DNA of 64,000 bases from positions 62,001 through 126,000 of the forward strand of contig NZ_PWAA01000053.1 in the NCBI RefSeq assembly GCF_003031585.1. The letters are read 5' to 3'. Source of the stretch: Thalassobius sp. I31.1. Lineage in GTDB: Bacteria > Pseudomonadota > Alphaproteobacteria > Rhodobacterales > Rhodobacteraceae. The notes beneath the pieces were generated by a model that worked only from the letters and a program-made list of their open reading frames with translations, had not been told where the DNA came from and did not search any database. The translations under genes and the position numbers were made by a program. Shown here piece after piece: positions 28,056-37,157 of this stretch. Every line of letters begins with the position of its first letter. The first letter of the stretch is position 1.

Positions 28056-29516
28056 TCACGTGCCGCAGAAGGTGCGGTAAGGGGCGCTGTCCTTTGGTGC
28101 TGGTCGCGTGTAATTTTCAGCGTCGCGTTGTTCGGTAAACGGATTTGACAGCACGTCGATCAGGCGTCTGGCCTGGGTCGGATCACCTGTGTCTGTTGCT
28201 TCTTGCAGGGCGCTTTCAACCATATGATTGCGCGGGATATACAGCGGGTTTACCGTATTCATTGTGGTGTAAACTACGTCAGTTGACCGGCTTTCCTGCG
28301 CGATACGGTTTTGCCAGCGTGCATGCCAGGCCGTGATAGCGGAAGGTTCAGCGAACAGGGCAGCCGTCTGTTCTGCATCTGGCAGATTGCGGAAGAAGAA
28401 CGTGTAATCAACATCGGCACCTTCCAGAAGCTGAAACAGATCAGACAGAAGTTTCTGATCATCATCCCCCTGGTCGTGCAGCCCGATCTTTGCGCGTATC
28501 AGATCCTGCCAGTACCGCAGGTGTTTCCCCATGAAATCATTCACAACATCCCCGGCCAGTTGAATGGCTTTATCCGCATCATCCGGCGCGATCAGATCCA
28601 GCAGGCTTTCGGCAAAGCGCGCGAGGTTCCATTGCGCCATCAGGGGTTGGCGGCCATAGGCGTAACGCCCGGCGTGGTCGATGGAGCTGAAAAGCGTCTG
28701 CGGATCATAGGCATCCATGAACGCGCAGGGGCCGTAATCAATGGTTTCGCCGGAAATCGTCATATTGTCGGTGTTCATGACGCCATGCACAAAACCCACC
28801 GCCATCCATTGGGCCAGCAGCTTTGCCTGCCGGTCTGCCACACGGATCAGCAGTTGCAGATAGCGATCTTCCTGTCCGGCCAGGTCGGGATCATGACGCG
28901 CGATCGTATAATCCGCGAGCTGTTTCAGGCGATCGGCCTCCTGGCGGGCGGCGAAAAACTGGAAGGTGCCAACGCGGATATGGCTGGATGCGATCCGGGC
29001 CAGCACGGCACCGGGTTCCCGCCCGTTCTGACGCAGGATGTCTTCACCGGTGGTGCAGGCGGCAAGGGCGCGTGTGGTGGGGATGCCAAGGGCGTGCATG
29101 GCTTCGCCCATGATGTATTCCCGCAAAACCGGGCCAATCACGGCCTTGCCATCACCCCGGCGGGAAAATGGCGTTTTTCCGGACCCTTTCAGATGCAGAT
29201 CAACACGCTGACCATCTTTCATCACCTCACCCAGCAGCAACGCACGACCATCCCCCAGCTGGGGGGAGAAATTCCCAAACTGATGCCCGGCATAAGTCAT
29301 GGCGAGGGGTTTGGACGTGGGCAGGGCTTTGGCACCAGTCAGGATCTGCGCACCTTCAGGAGAATTCAGCGCTTCAAGCCCCAGTTCCGCGGCAAGCGCA
29401 TCATTGAACAGGGCGATTTCGGGCTTTGGCACCATCTCACCGCTCCAGGAGACGGAAAATCCGGGCAGGTCTTCGGCATAGCTGTTTTCCAGCGGTATAT
29501 TCAGGGCGTCAGTCAT
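28056..29516 (-). CDS. selO: Protein adenylyltransferase SelO (YdiU family)
   Basis: A 486-residue pseudokinase-fold enzyme. SelO proteins transfer AMP from ATP to Ser/Thr/Tyr residues of proteins, protecting against oxidative stress. Visible marks are AGHQFGNFSPQLGDGRA, LHLKGSGKTPFSRRGDG and the active-site VHGVMNTDNMTISGETIDYG. The C-terminus ends FCGT with cysteine rather than selenocysteine, as in most bacterial forms. Its start overlaps the stop of arfB by eight bases, so the two are co-expressed. Confidence 0.93.
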   Translation of the reverse strand: MTDALNIPLENSYAEDLPGFSVSWSGEMVPKPEIALFNDALAAELGLEALNSPEGAQILTGAKALPTSKPLAMTYAGHQFGNFSPQLGDGRALLLGEVMKDGQRVDLHLKGSGKTPFSRRGDGKAVIGPVLREYIMGEAMHALGIPTTRALAACTTGEDILRQNGREPGAVLARIASSHIRVGTFQFFAARQEADRLKQLADYTIARHDPDLAGQEDRYLQLLIRVADRQAKLLAQWMAVGFVHGVMNTDNMTISGETIDYGPCAFMDAYDPQTLFSSIDHAGRYAYGRQPLMAQWNLARFAESLLDLIAPDDADKAIQLAGDVVNDFMGKHLRYWQDLIRAKIGLHDQGDDDQKLLSDLFQLLEGADVDYTFFFRNLPDAEQTAALFAEPSAITAWHARWQNRIAQESRSTDVVYTTMNTVNPLYIPRNHMVESALQEATDTGDPTQARRLIDVLSNPFTEQRDAENYTRPAPKDSAPYRTFCGT

Positions 29517-29928
29517 CCGGGTTCACCTTTCCGCGCAGGTTCTTCACCGAACCGCGTCGTGTCTTGGCATCCATGCGGCGGCGTTTTGAACCCAGTGTGG
29601 GTTTCGTCGCGATCCGTCGTTTGGGGCATTCAAGGGCTTTGATAATCAGTTCCGCCAGACGTTCGCGGGCGATGTCACGGTTGCGGGCCTGGCTGCGCGT
29701 ATCTTCCACGCGCAGGATCAATGCACCTTCCAGCGTCCAGCGCCGCCCGGCCAGGCGTTTCAGTCGGGCCTTCACCGGGCCAGGCAGATTGGGGCTGCTG
29801 GCGGCTTCAAAGCGCAGTTCTACAGCTGTTGAAACCTTGTTCACATTCTGCCCGCCGGGGCCGGAAGACCGCGTGAAGCTTTCAGAAAGTTCCCAGTCGG
29901 CAATGGTTATATCGTCATTGATACGCAT
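29509..29928 (-). CDS. arfB: Alternative ribosome-rescue peptidyl-tRNA hydrolase ArfB (YaeJ)
   Basis: A 139-residue protein with the class I release-factor catalytic motif SSGPGGQNVNK (GGQ) and a basic C-terminal tail (PTLGSKRRRMDAKTRRGS, then VKNLRGK) that enters the empty mRNA channel of stalled ribosomes. It releases nascent chains on non-stop ribosomes. The length and the basic tail distinguish it from peptide release factors. It lies upstream of selO with an eight-base overlap. Confidence 0.93.
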   Translation of the reverse strand: MRINDDITIADWELSESFTRSSGPGGQNVNKVSTAVELRFEAASSPNLPGPVKARLKRLAGRRWTLEGALILRVEDTRSQARNRDIARERLAELIIKALECPKRRIATKPTLGSKRRRMDAKTRRGSVKNLRGKVNPDD

Positions 29929-29960
29929 TTCGTTAACCTAAAGGGCAGACCCCGGAAATG

Positions 29961-29994
29961 AAAGAGCCCCCGCGGGAACATCGCAGGGGCTCTT
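29961..29994 (-). terminator. Terminator-like hairpin between the structured RNA and arfB
   Basis: AAGAGCCCC (29962-29970) and GGGGCTCTT (29986-29994) form a perfect 9-bp stem with a 15-base loop. On the minus strand it is followed by TCATTT, a weak T tract. It separates the region below the transporter gene from arfB. Confidence 0.65.
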
Positions 29995-29998
29995 CTCG

Positions 29999-30137
29999 AG
30001 AAGTGGAGGTGGCAAGCAGGGCCAAAAGGCGCCCGGAGCCGGGTTGAACTGCGTCAGGTTTGCCTGACGCAAGCGCCCCCGTTCGTAACCTTTACCAGCT
30101 GCTCCTGTTTCCCAATAATCATTGGCACCTCCTTTCT
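29999..30137 (-). ncRNA. Candidate structured RNA with an SD/anti-SD closing helix (unassigned)
   Basis: The 262-base gap between arfB and the transporter gene holds no convincing protein gene but a clear fold. A closing helix pairs 29999-30015 with 30122-30137 (AGAA/TTCT, GGAGGTG/CACCTCC and CAA/TTG, 14 pairs with two small mismatched spots). Inside are a 9-bp hairpin (30050-30058 with 30063-30071), a short hairpin (30032-30043), and a helix 30028-30032/30073-30077. The inner helix extends by G-U pairs only if the minus strand is the RNA. The minus-strand arm AGAAAGGAGGTG is a perfect Shine-Dalgarno followed by ATG at 30122. I matched it to no known RNA family. Confidence 0.45.
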
Positions 30138-30190
30138 GGTTGTTATTCACACCATCAGGTTGCCACAGATTTTGTGTTTGTCAAAACTTT

Positions 30191-30832
30191 TCACGCAGCA
30201 TTTGGTGAAACTTTTGTGATGAACAGGCGGAAAGGGATCAATGCGATTAACGCGATAGTAACCTTTACCAGCCAGTCAGCCACCGCCAGTGTCACCCAAA
30301 GCGGCGCTTCAGGACCGGCCATCAGGAAGGGCGCAGGGCCCCAGGCCCAGTTGATCGCCGCATCGGCATTTTCACCAAAGAAGGTGATCGACGCGGAAAA
30401 TGCGATGGTAAAGAACAGCGCAGTGTCCACGATGGATCCGATAAAGGTTGACGCCAGCGGCGCGCGCCACCAGCTGCCTTCGCGCAGACGATCAAAGATC
30501 GCAACATCCAGCATCTGCGCACAGAAAAAGGCGATGCCGGACGCAACAGCCACACGCAGCGGCACGGCGGCAAATTCAAAGCCGTCGCCCTGCAACATGA
30601 TCTGACTGCCAATCAGGGAACAGATCACACCGGTGATGAAACCCACCAGCACAACTTTGCGGGCGGCAGGGGCCCCGTAGATGCGGTTCATCAGGTCGGT
30701 GACGAGGAAAGCGAAAGGATAGGTGAAGGCACCCCAGGTCAGCAGGCCGTCAAGCAGCAGGAACTGAACCAGGATGTTAGAGGCAACCACAATGGCGGCC
30801 ATGGCAATGATGCCAGGAATAAGACGTGTCAT
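30191..30832 (-). CDS. yhhQ: Queuosine precursor transporter (VUT family, YhhQ-like)
   Basis: A 213-residue membrane protein with six likely transmembrane segments and the family marks ASNILVQFLLLDG, FAFLVTDLMNRIYGAPAARK and AQMLDVAIFDRLR. Members take up 7-cyano- or 7-aminomethyl-7-deazaguanine for queuosine tRNA modification. ATG 30832 is preferred, with GGGATC upstream; a longer frame would use TTG. No queuosine synthesis genes are present in the window. Confidence 0.88.
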   Translation of the reverse strand: MTRLIPGIIAMAAIVVASNILVQFLLLDGLLTWGAFTYPFAFLVTDLMNRIYGAPAARKVVLVGFITGVICSLIGSQIMLQGDGFEFAAVPLRVAVASGIAFFCAQMLDVAIFDRLREGSWWRAPLASTFIGSIVDTALFFTIAFSASITFFGENADAAINWAWGPAPFLMAGPEAPLWVTLAVADWLVKVTIALIALIPFRLFITKVSPNAA

Positions 30833-30919
30833 GATTTGATCCCGTTTTATCAAGGTAGCGGAGAACTCGGCCCCATCTCATACGGGACGGCGCGCTTTAG
30901 CATGCCACGCGCAGATAAA

Positions 30920-31813
30920 TCAAGGGATCATGTATTCAGCGAATGCGGTGCGCTGCAGGATGAAATAATTGTTGTCAGACACCATGGTGATGCGGATCCG
31001 CCCCTGATCGTCGCGCCAGAGGGCGATACCTTCCAGGTTGTCATGTTCGCCGGGGTGCGTTTCCAGAATGGTTTCGCCTGCGCTGATCTGATTGCCTGAA
31101 ATGGTGAAACGACGAACACGGCTGGCAAACCCCAGTAGGGCAAAGTGGCGTTCCAGCAGGTAAAACATACCGTCAGGCCCGAAATCTGCGCCAACCGGCA
31201 GGAAAGGCCCAAGCCGGGGAATGCTGAAAGGCTGATCCCATTCACTGCCATCGAACCGCCAGACCGGGAAATCGCTGCCATCGTGGGTGTCTTCGGGAAG
31301 GGTGTAAAATATACCAGCACCGTCCACCGCCAGGGCTTCGAGCGATGCATTCTCAGGCATTTTTCGGAACGCATCCGGGCGCGGAAAACGGTGCAGATTG
31401 ATCTGATCTGGTTGCTTTTCCGGCACAAGCGACAGGCGCGGGATGCCTTCAAAGGAAATCAGAAGATCGCCAGTTTCAGACAGGGCCAGCCCTTCGCTAT
31501 CGCCAGATTTACCCCGGAAAACCTGACCTTCGCTATCGCGCAATTGCCAGGGGGGTCGCACCAATGCATCGATGATGATTCCTTCGGTGCGGGAAAACTG
31601 GCCTTCAAACAGCAGGCTGCGATCACTGAGGGCGAAAAAGGCAGTCCCGTCAGAACTGATTTCCAGCCCTGACAAACCGCCAAACCCGGCAATCAGATTG
31701 CCGGGCAGGTAAGTGTTCACAAGGATTGCCGAGTTTGCGTGCTGTTGCGGGGCCTGCGCCAGGGCAGCCGCTGCAACCAGCAGGCTTAACGCGATTCCAA
31801 CACGCCGGAACAT
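30920..31813 (-). CDS. Exported esterase-like protein of the phytase family
   Basis: A 297-residue protein with a signal peptide (hydrophobic to about residue 19, ending ALA). The mature part is a beta-propeller-like repeat protein of the esterase-like/phytase family: GFGGLSGLEISSDGTAFFAL, GDSEGLALSETGDLLISFEG, SLEALAVDGAGIFYTLPED and HDNLEGIALWRDDQGR. Acidic and SxGL-type repeats could bind calcium. Substrate is unknown. The start lies inside the 3' end of mepA (28-base overlap), so translation is probably coupled. Confidence 0.82.
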   Translation of the reverse strand: MFRRVGIALSLLVAAAALAQAPQQHANSAILVNTYLPGNLIAGFGGLSGLEISSDGTAFFALSDRSLLFEGQFSRTEGIIIDALVRPPWQLRDSEGQVFRGKSGDSEGLALSETGDLLISFEGIPRLSLVPEKQPDQINLHRFPRPDAFRKMPENASLEALAVDGAGIFYTLPEDTHDGSDFPVWRFDGSEWDQPFSIPRLGPFLPVGADFGPDGMFYLLERHFALLGFASRVRRFTISGNQISAGETILETHPGEHDNLEGIALWRDDQGRIRITMVSDNNYFILQRTAFAEYMIP

Positions 31814-32661
31814 TGTTGAGGCAGGTCCGCCAATATCAGCTCGCCGCGTCGGCGCGGGGCTGGTGCGTTGGGGGCACGGGGTTGTGGGGGCGGTGGGTTC
31901 AGGATGTTATCAACCCAGGTCTGCGCGTCGGCGCAGCCATCACCGCGTGGCGGCGCATCCTGGTTTTCGCAGTTCCGCGATCCTCGCTGACAGCGCAGGC
32001 GCACGTGGAAATGATAGTGATGTCCCCACCAGGGGCGCACTTTGCGCAGCCAGCTGCGATCGCCGGTTTCATCGTTACACATCTGCACTTTTGCACCAGG
32101 AAAGACAAAGATCCGGGCAACTTCAGGGTCCTGGGCAGCAGCGCGGATGATCGCGTGATGTTCCGGGGTCCAGTTGTCATTCACATAAGCCCCGCCAGCG
32201 CGGCGCATGGAAATGGAGCTGATGTTTTCGCGGCGATTGCGTGACAGGTTCAGGTTCATCGCCGGGCGCATCCAGATATCGACATCCAGGCCGATCTGAT
32301 GTGAACGGTGACCGGACAGCATCGGGCCGCCACGGGGTTGGGAAATATCCCCGATATAAAGACCATTCCAGCCGATACGGTCGGCATCACGTGACAGGCG
32401 CTGAATGAAATCAACGGTGCGCGGATGTCCCCAGTTGCGGTTGCGCGACAGGCGCATGGCCTGCCAGGTGGGGCCGGTTTCCGCCAGTTCTTCGCCACCG
32501 GCAAGACAGCCGCGCGCATAAGATCCATGGGACCGTCCACGCTGGCGCGAGCCATCATCATGGGCGCCGAACAATTGTTTGGCGGGTGTGTTTTGTGCCT
32601 GAACCGTGCCGGGCAGGGCGGTGGCCAGAGCCAGAATAGCTGAAAGCAATAGATGTTTCAT
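31786..32661 (-). CDS. mepA: Penicillin-insensitive murein endopeptidase (peptidase M74)
   Basis: A 291-residue periplasmic zinc endopeptidase that cuts D-Ala-mDAP cross-links of peptidoglycan. A signal peptide ends VQAQ near residue 23. The zinc ligands are in MLSGHRSHQIGLDVDIWM and the HYHFHVRL motif; disulfide cysteines (RGCLAGG, QMCNDE, RLRCQR, DGCADA) are in place. The final 50 residues are Pro/Arg rich and likely unstructured. It runs into the esterase gene by a 28-base overlap. Confidence 0.93.
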   Translation of the reverse strand: MKHLLLSAILALATALPGTVQAQNTPAKQLFGAHDDGSRQRGRSHGSYARGCLAGGEELAETGPTWQAMRLSRNRNWGHPRTVDFIQRLSRDADRIGWNGLYIGDISQPRGGPMLSGHRSHQIGLDVDIWMRPAMNLNLSRNRRENISSISMRRAGGAYVNDNWTPEHHAIIRAAAQDPEVARIFVFPGAKVQMCNDETGDRSWLRKVRPWWGHHYHFHVRLRCQRGSRNCENQDAPPRGDGCADAQTWVDNILNPPPPQPRAPNAPAPRRRGELILADLPQQCSGVLESR

Positions 32662-32673
32662 AAAATAACCTCG

Positions 32674-34008
32674 TTACGGGTACTCTTCGCCATCCGGTTT
32701 AACCCAGATGAGCAGCACAAGACCAATCAGGAACAGTGCGATAAGCGGAGTAATGCCCAGGACCTGGCTGCCGGTTGCGCTGGTGACAAAGAAAATCAGG
32801 AAAGGGGCCAGGAACGACGTCGCCTTACCTGCCAGGGCATAAAGCCCGAAGGCTTCGGTCATGCGGTCCGGGTTGGCCTGGCGCACCATCATCGTGCGGC
32901 TGGCTGATTGCAGCGCGCCGCCTGCCGCGCCAATGGTGCCACCCAACACATAGAAGGCGATGTCGGGCAGGCTGGATGTTTCATCGACGGCAATCCCAAA
33001 CACGCTTTCGCGGTTCACAAAGACCACAAGGATGGCAACCACTGTCAGGATCAGAACGCAAATGGCAATAACCGGTTTTGGGCCATATTTCTGATCGGCG
33101 CGCCCACCAATCCAGGCAAAGATTGCGCCGGTGATGATGGCGAGAATGCCGAAGATCCCGGTATCAACCACGCTCCACTCGAGGACGCCAGCGGCATAGA
33201 GGCCACCAAATGTGAAAATCCCGTTCAGTGCATCGCGGTAGAACATGGATGACGCAAGATAGGCGGCCAGGCTGCGCTGGGAAGGCAGTTGCGACAGGGT
33301 CTGACGAAGGGATTTCAGAGCATCAGTGATTTTAAATACAGAGACAGTGGTTTGCTTTGGGTCTTTGACCCAGAGGAAGAAGGGGATCATGCCAAGAACA
33401 AACCAGATCGCGGTCAGCGGCCCAACGAAACGCGTGCCTTCGCGTTGCTCCGCATCAAACCCGAACAGCGGATCAATACCGATCAATGTTTTGCCATTGC
33501 CCTGTTCTGCAAAGCACAGCAGCATAATAACCAGGGCAATCAGTCCGCCGATATAGCCAAAGGCCCAGCCGTTACCGGAAATACGCCCGACTTCTTCACG
33601 TGGGCCAAGATCTGGCAACATAGAATTGGTAAAGATGGTGGCAAATTCCATCCCGATCAGACCAACAATAAAGAAGGTCATCACAAGGTTGATGTTCAGC
33701 GCATCCGGCGCCGCGATCCAGAGACCGGCAGATCCGACAACATACATCGCAGAAAACAGCCAGATCCAACGCACGCGGTTGCCCGAATTATCAGCGATTG
33801 CGCCCAGAACCGGTGCTGTGAAGGCGATGATCAGCCCGGCCATGCCGACATACCAGCCCCAAAGCGCCTGGGCTTCGGCACCATCGCCGACGATGGATTT
33901 GATGTAGGGGCCGAAAATAAAGGTCAGCAACAGGGTGTTGTAAGGCTGACTGGCCCAGTCAAAAAAGAACCAGCCCCAGATTTTCTTGCGCAATGAAATT
34001 TCGGCCAA
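32674..34008 (-). CDS. MFS transporter, UMF1 (Atg22-like) family
   Basis: A 444-residue membrane protein with twelve likely transmembrane helices. The N-terminus WGWFFFDWASQPYNTLLLTF is the hallmark of the UMF1 family, and ALQSASRTMMVRQANPDRM with EAFGLYALAGKATSF is the second-half signature. Fungal Atg22 proteins export amino acids from vacuoles; the substrate of bacterial members is unknown. It is followed by mepA 12 bases downstream, and could be co-transcribed with it. Confidence 0.87.
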   Translation of the reverse strand: MAEISLRKKIWGWFFFDWASQPYNTLLLTFIFGPYIKSIVGDGAEAQALWGWYVGMAGLIIAFTAPVLGAIADNSGNRVRWIWLFSAMYVVGSAGLWIAAPDALNINLVMTFFIVGLIGMEFATIFTNSMLPDLGPREEVGRISGNGWAFGYIGGLIALVIMLLCFAEQGNGKTLIGIDPLFGFDAEQREGTRFVGPLTAIWFVLGMIPFFLWVKDPKQTTVSVFKITDALKSLRQTLSQLPSQRSLAAYLASSMFYRDALNGIFTFGGLYAAGVLEWSVVDTGIFGILAIITGAIFAWIGGRADQKYGPKPVIAICVLILTVVAILVVFVNRESVFGIAVDETSSLPDIAFYVLGGTIGAAGGALQSASRTMMVRQANPDRMTEAFGLYALAGKATSFLAPFLIFFVTSATGSQVLGITPLIALFLIGLVLLIWVKPDGEEYP

Positions 34009-34086
34009 ACCGTCGCCCCTGTTTTACTGTTTCAGCGATAAGACAGGGAAATGGTTAAAGAGGCAAGGCCCGCGTTCATTGCTTCC

Positions 34087-34638
34087 TTAGGGGCGTGTTT
34101 CATGTGGGTTTGGCTCTGGTGGCCAGGGACGTTCGGCGTCCGCCGCAATCCAGGATTGAACCCAGGCGGGCAGGTCCGGGCTTTGCAGATCAATGCCCAT
34201 GGCTTCGGGTACTTTTTGCGGCGCAACAATCCCGTTTTTATCGGTCACGGCCGCGCGCAGCAGCATATTGCAGGTGCATTCACCTTTGCGCCACAGGCTT
34301 TGTTCCATGTAAACAAAACGTTCATCCCAGCCAATCAGACGCGTGTGCATTTCAACTTTGTGAAAGGCGCGTACCCGTTTGCGATAGCGTACAGAAACGC
34401 CTGCAACCGCCATGGCCCAGCCTTTTCTGCGCACCAGCCCAATGATACCGATCCGGATCGAATGCGGGACACGGCCAAGGTCAAACAGCGTCAATGTGCG
34501 GCCATTGTTCAGTTCAAACCAGAAATCCAGATCCCAGGGCCAGCAGATGTGATGGGAAACATGCGTGTCAAAAAAGTCGAGTTTCTCAGCGCGCAAACTT
34601 TGGGCTACGCCTTTTATCATTCGGAAAATAGGATACAT
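34087..34638 (-). CDS. Acyl-CoA thioesterase-like protein (hotdog fold)
   Basis: A 183-residue protein resembling the THEM6/4HBT_2 hotdog thioesterases: FFDTHVSHHICWPWDLDFWF near residues 22-41, ELNNGRTLTLFDLGR and FHKVEMHTRLIGWDERFVYM. The active-site residue cannot be read with confidence. ATG 34638 is preceded by CAGGAG; a longer frame has no support. It diverges from yggT. Function in lipid or CoA metabolism is inferred from the fold only. Confidence 0.75.
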   Translation of the reverse strand: MYPIFRMIKGVAQSLRAEKLDFFDTHVSHHICWPWDLDFWFELNNGRTLTLFDLGRVPHSIRIGIIGLVRRKGWAMAVAGVSVRYRKRVRAFHKVEMHTRLIGWDERFVYMEQSLWRKGECTCNMLLRAAVTDKNGIVAPQKVPEAMGIDLQSPDLPAWVQSWIAADAERPWPPEPNPHETRP

Positions 34639-34759
34639 CGGAAACTCCTGCTGCTTTCCCCTGTCGTTAACGCGAAATGCGGAAACTTCCAGCATAACCT
34701 TGCGTGAGGGCCTGAGATTGCCTAACTGCATATGGAACAAATTACAGGAGCCGGATGAA

Positions 34760-35047
34760 ATGATAATTTATGACTTGCTGCAGCTGATCCTTGGTGTCGT
34801 CTGGATGATCATGATTGCGCATATTATCATGTCCTGGCTGATCAGTTTTCAGGTCCTGAACACGCAACAACCGTTTGTCTGGCAGCTTTGGGCCGGTCTG
34901 AACCGCCTTCTGGAACCAGTTTATGCGCCAATTCGCCGGGTTCTGCCGGATACGCGCCCGCTTGATCTGGCACCTCTGGTGGCCTTTATCGGACTGATTG
35001 CGCTGCGTTCTATTATCCTGCCTGCGATCTTCGGCCTGCGTTACTAA
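34760..35047 (+). CDS. YggT family membrane protein
   Basis: A 95-residue protein with two hydrophobic segments flanking the conserved NRLLEPVYAPIRRVLPDTRP and DLAPLVAFIGL motifs of the YggT family. Members are linked to osmotic stress and cell division in various bacteria; the role here is unknown. ATG 34760 is preceded by CAGGAGCCGG. It is followed 61 bases later by recQ. Confidence 0.88.
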   Translation: MIIYDLLQLILGVVWMIMIAHIIMSWLISFQVLNTQQPFVWQLWAGLNRLLEPVYAPIRRVLPDTRPLDLAPLVAFIGLIALRSIILPAIFGLRY

Positions 35048-35108
35048 GCTTGCTGCCGAATCCTGCCTGTGTGATAACCGGCTAAACACCAGATAAAACA
35101 CACGGGCA

Positions 35109-37157
35109 ATGCAGGCGCTTCGCGATCAACTTTCTTCTGTTTTCGGCTTTGCTGATTTCCGCCCCGGTCAGGCCGAGGTGGTTCAAGCTGTGTTTGAAGG
35201 TGAAAACACCCTGGCGATTATGCCAACGGGTGGTGGGAAGTCCCTTTGCTTTCAATTACCTGCCCTCTGTCGCGATGGCGTGACGGTGGTGATTTCACCA
35301 CTGATTGCGCTGATGCGGGATCAGGTACGTGCCCTGCGCGAAGCGGGCGTCGAGGCGGGTGCGCTGACCTCGCAAAACACCGATGAAGAAACCGACGCTG
35401 TGTTTGATGCCTTGCGTGATGGGCGTCTGAAGCTGCTTTACCTTGCGCCGGAACGGCTGGCATCGGGCGCAACGCAGAATATGTTGCAACGTTCAAACTG
35501 CACCATGATTGCGGTGGACGAAGCCCATTGCGTCAGTCAGTGGGGTCATGATTTTCGCCCGGATTACCTGCGTATTGGTGAGCTGCGGAAATCTCTGAAC
35601 GTGCCGGTGGCGGCGTTCACAGCAACAGCAGATGAAGAAACCCGGGCTGAAATTGTCACACGCCTGTTTGACGACGTGCCCCCGAAAACTTTCCTGCATG
35701 GGTTTGACCGGCCAAATCTGCACCTCGCGTTCCGGGCAAAAAATCAGCCACGCAATCAGATCCTGGAATTCGCGGCTGCGCGCAAAGGGCAATCTGGTAT
35801 CGTTTATTGCGGTACGCGGGCAAAGACAGAATCCCTGGCGAAAGCTTTGAACGATGCCGGGCATGTAGCCTGCCATTATCATGGCGGCATGGAAGCCGAA
35901 GATCGCCGCAGTGTGGAAAATCGCTTTCAGCGGGAAGATGGCCTGGTTGTTGCGGCGACGGTGGCTTTTGGTATGGGGGTTGATAAGCCCGATGTGCGTT
36001 GGGTTGCGCATGCGGATTTGCCGAAATCGATTGAGGCCTATTATCAGGAAATTGGCCGGGGCGGACGGGATGGTGCGCCTGCGGAAACTCTGACGCTATA
36101 TGGTGCGGATGATATCCGGTTCCGCCGCACGCAGATTGACGAAGGCCTGGCCCCGGCCGAACGCCGCATGGCGGATCACGGGCGGTTGAATGCTTTGCTG
36201 GGGCTTGCGGAATCGCTGGGCTGCCGGCGGGTGAAATTGCTGGCTTATTTTGGGGAAGGTGCAGAGCCCTGCGGCAATTGTGACCTGTGCCAGACGCCGC
36301 CGGAAACTTTTGATGGGACCACAGCCGTGCGCAAGGCGCTGTCGGCGATTCTGCGCACCGGGGAATATTTTGGATCTGATCATCTGATCGAAATTCTTCT
36401 GGGTAAAACCACCGATAAGATCGAACATCATGGGCATGACAAGCTGCCGACCTTTGGTGTCGGGCAGGAATATTCACGCCAGCAATGGCAGGGAATTTTC
36501 CGCCAGATGATGGGGCATGATCTGGTGCGGCCGGATCGCGAACGCTTTGGTGCCCTGCGCATGACAGAGGCTGCGCGCCCCATTCTGCGGGATGAAGCGA
36601 CGATCGAATTGCGCAAAGATGCGATTAAGAAATCGACGTCCCGCCGCCCGGCGGTGAAAACCCTTGTGTCTGAAGAAGATGCGCCTTTGCTATCTGCGCT
36701 GAAAGCCAAGCGCCGCGCTCTGGCAGAGGCCGCGAATGTGCCAGCCTATATTATTTTCAATGACCGTACCCTGATTGAAATGGCTGAGTTGCGCCCTGGG
36801 GATATGGATCAGATGGCGCAGATTTCCGGGGTCGGGGCAAAGAAGCTGGACAGTTATGGTGCGGACTTCCTTGAGGTGATCGCTGGTGAAAAGCCCGCGC
36901 CAATGCACCCGGCGCGTCAGGCGCTTGCCGGACGTCCTTCGGGCGAATTGTTTGATCGCCTGTCCGAGGTACATATTTCCCTGCAACGCGGTGAGACGGG
37001 CATTGATAAGCCTCTATCCTGTTCGCAAAGCACCCTGCGCCATATTGCTGAACGCCGCCCGGATACGATCGCGGCGCTGTCCAGCGTGCCCGGAATGGAT
37101 GGTGCACGTGCGGATCGGTTTGGCGCGGCATTCCTGGAAGCCATTCACGCGGATTAA
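35109..37157 (+). CDS. recQ: ATP-dependent DNA helicase RecQ
   Basis: A 682-residue superfamily 2 helicase acting 3' to 5' in recombination repair. Walker A is MPTGGGKS (38-45), the DEAH box is Asp137-His140 (VDEAHCVSQWGHDFRPDY), and motif VI is QEIGRGGRDG. The RecQ zinc-binding cluster (CGNCDLC, about 388-394), winged helix and an HRDC domain (about 535-605) follow. The C-terminal 65 residues look like a second HRDC-like module (LSCSQSTLRHIAERRPDTI). Its stop abuts that of the convergent kinase gene. Confidence 0.96.
   Translation: MQALRDQLSSVFGFADFRPGQAEVVQAVFEGENTLAIMPTGGGKSLCFQLPALCRDGVTVVISPLIALMRDQVRALREAGVEAGALTSQNTDEETDAVFDALRDGRLKLLYLAPERLASGATQNMLQRSNCTMIAVDEAHCVSQWGHDFRPDYLRIGELRKSLNVPVAAFTATADEETRAEIVTRLFDDVPPKTFLHGFDRPNLHLAFRAKNQPRNQILEFAAARKGQSGIVYCGTRAKTESLAKALNDAGHVACHYHGGMEAEDRRSVENRFQREDGLVVAATVAFGMGVDKPDVRWVAHADLPKSIEAYYQEIGRGGRDGAPAETLTLYGADDIRFRRTQIDEGLAPAERRMADHGRLNALLGLAESLGCRRVKLLAYFGEGAEPCGNCDLCQTPPETFDGTTAVRKALSAILRTGEYFGSDHLIEILLGKTTDKIEHHGHDKLPTFGVGQEYSRQQWQGIFRQMMGHDLVRPDRERFGALRMTEAARPILRDEATIELRKDAIKKSTSRRPAVKTLVSEEDAPLLSALKAKRRALAEAANVPAYIIFNDRTLIEMAELRPGDMDQMAQISGVGAKKLDSYGADFLEVIAGEKPAPMHPARQALAGRPSGELFDRLSEVHISLQRGETGIDKPLSCSQSTLRHIAERRPDTIAALSSVPGMDGARADRFGAAFLEAIHAD

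Noticed and set aside
29938-30150. A 70-codon minus-strand frame from GTG 30150
   Set aside because: It runs straight through the structured RNA and the terminator stem, begins with GTG without a proper ribosome site and is Pro/Gly-rich without a fold pattern.
29945-30190. tmRNA, SRP RNA, 6S RNA or a TPP/cobalamin/c-di-GMP riboswitch in the gap below the queuosine transporter
   Set aside because: I looked for the tmRNA tRNA-like ends, the SRP GGAAGCAG loop, the 6S rod, and riboswitch core motifs and found none; kept as an unassigned structured RNA.
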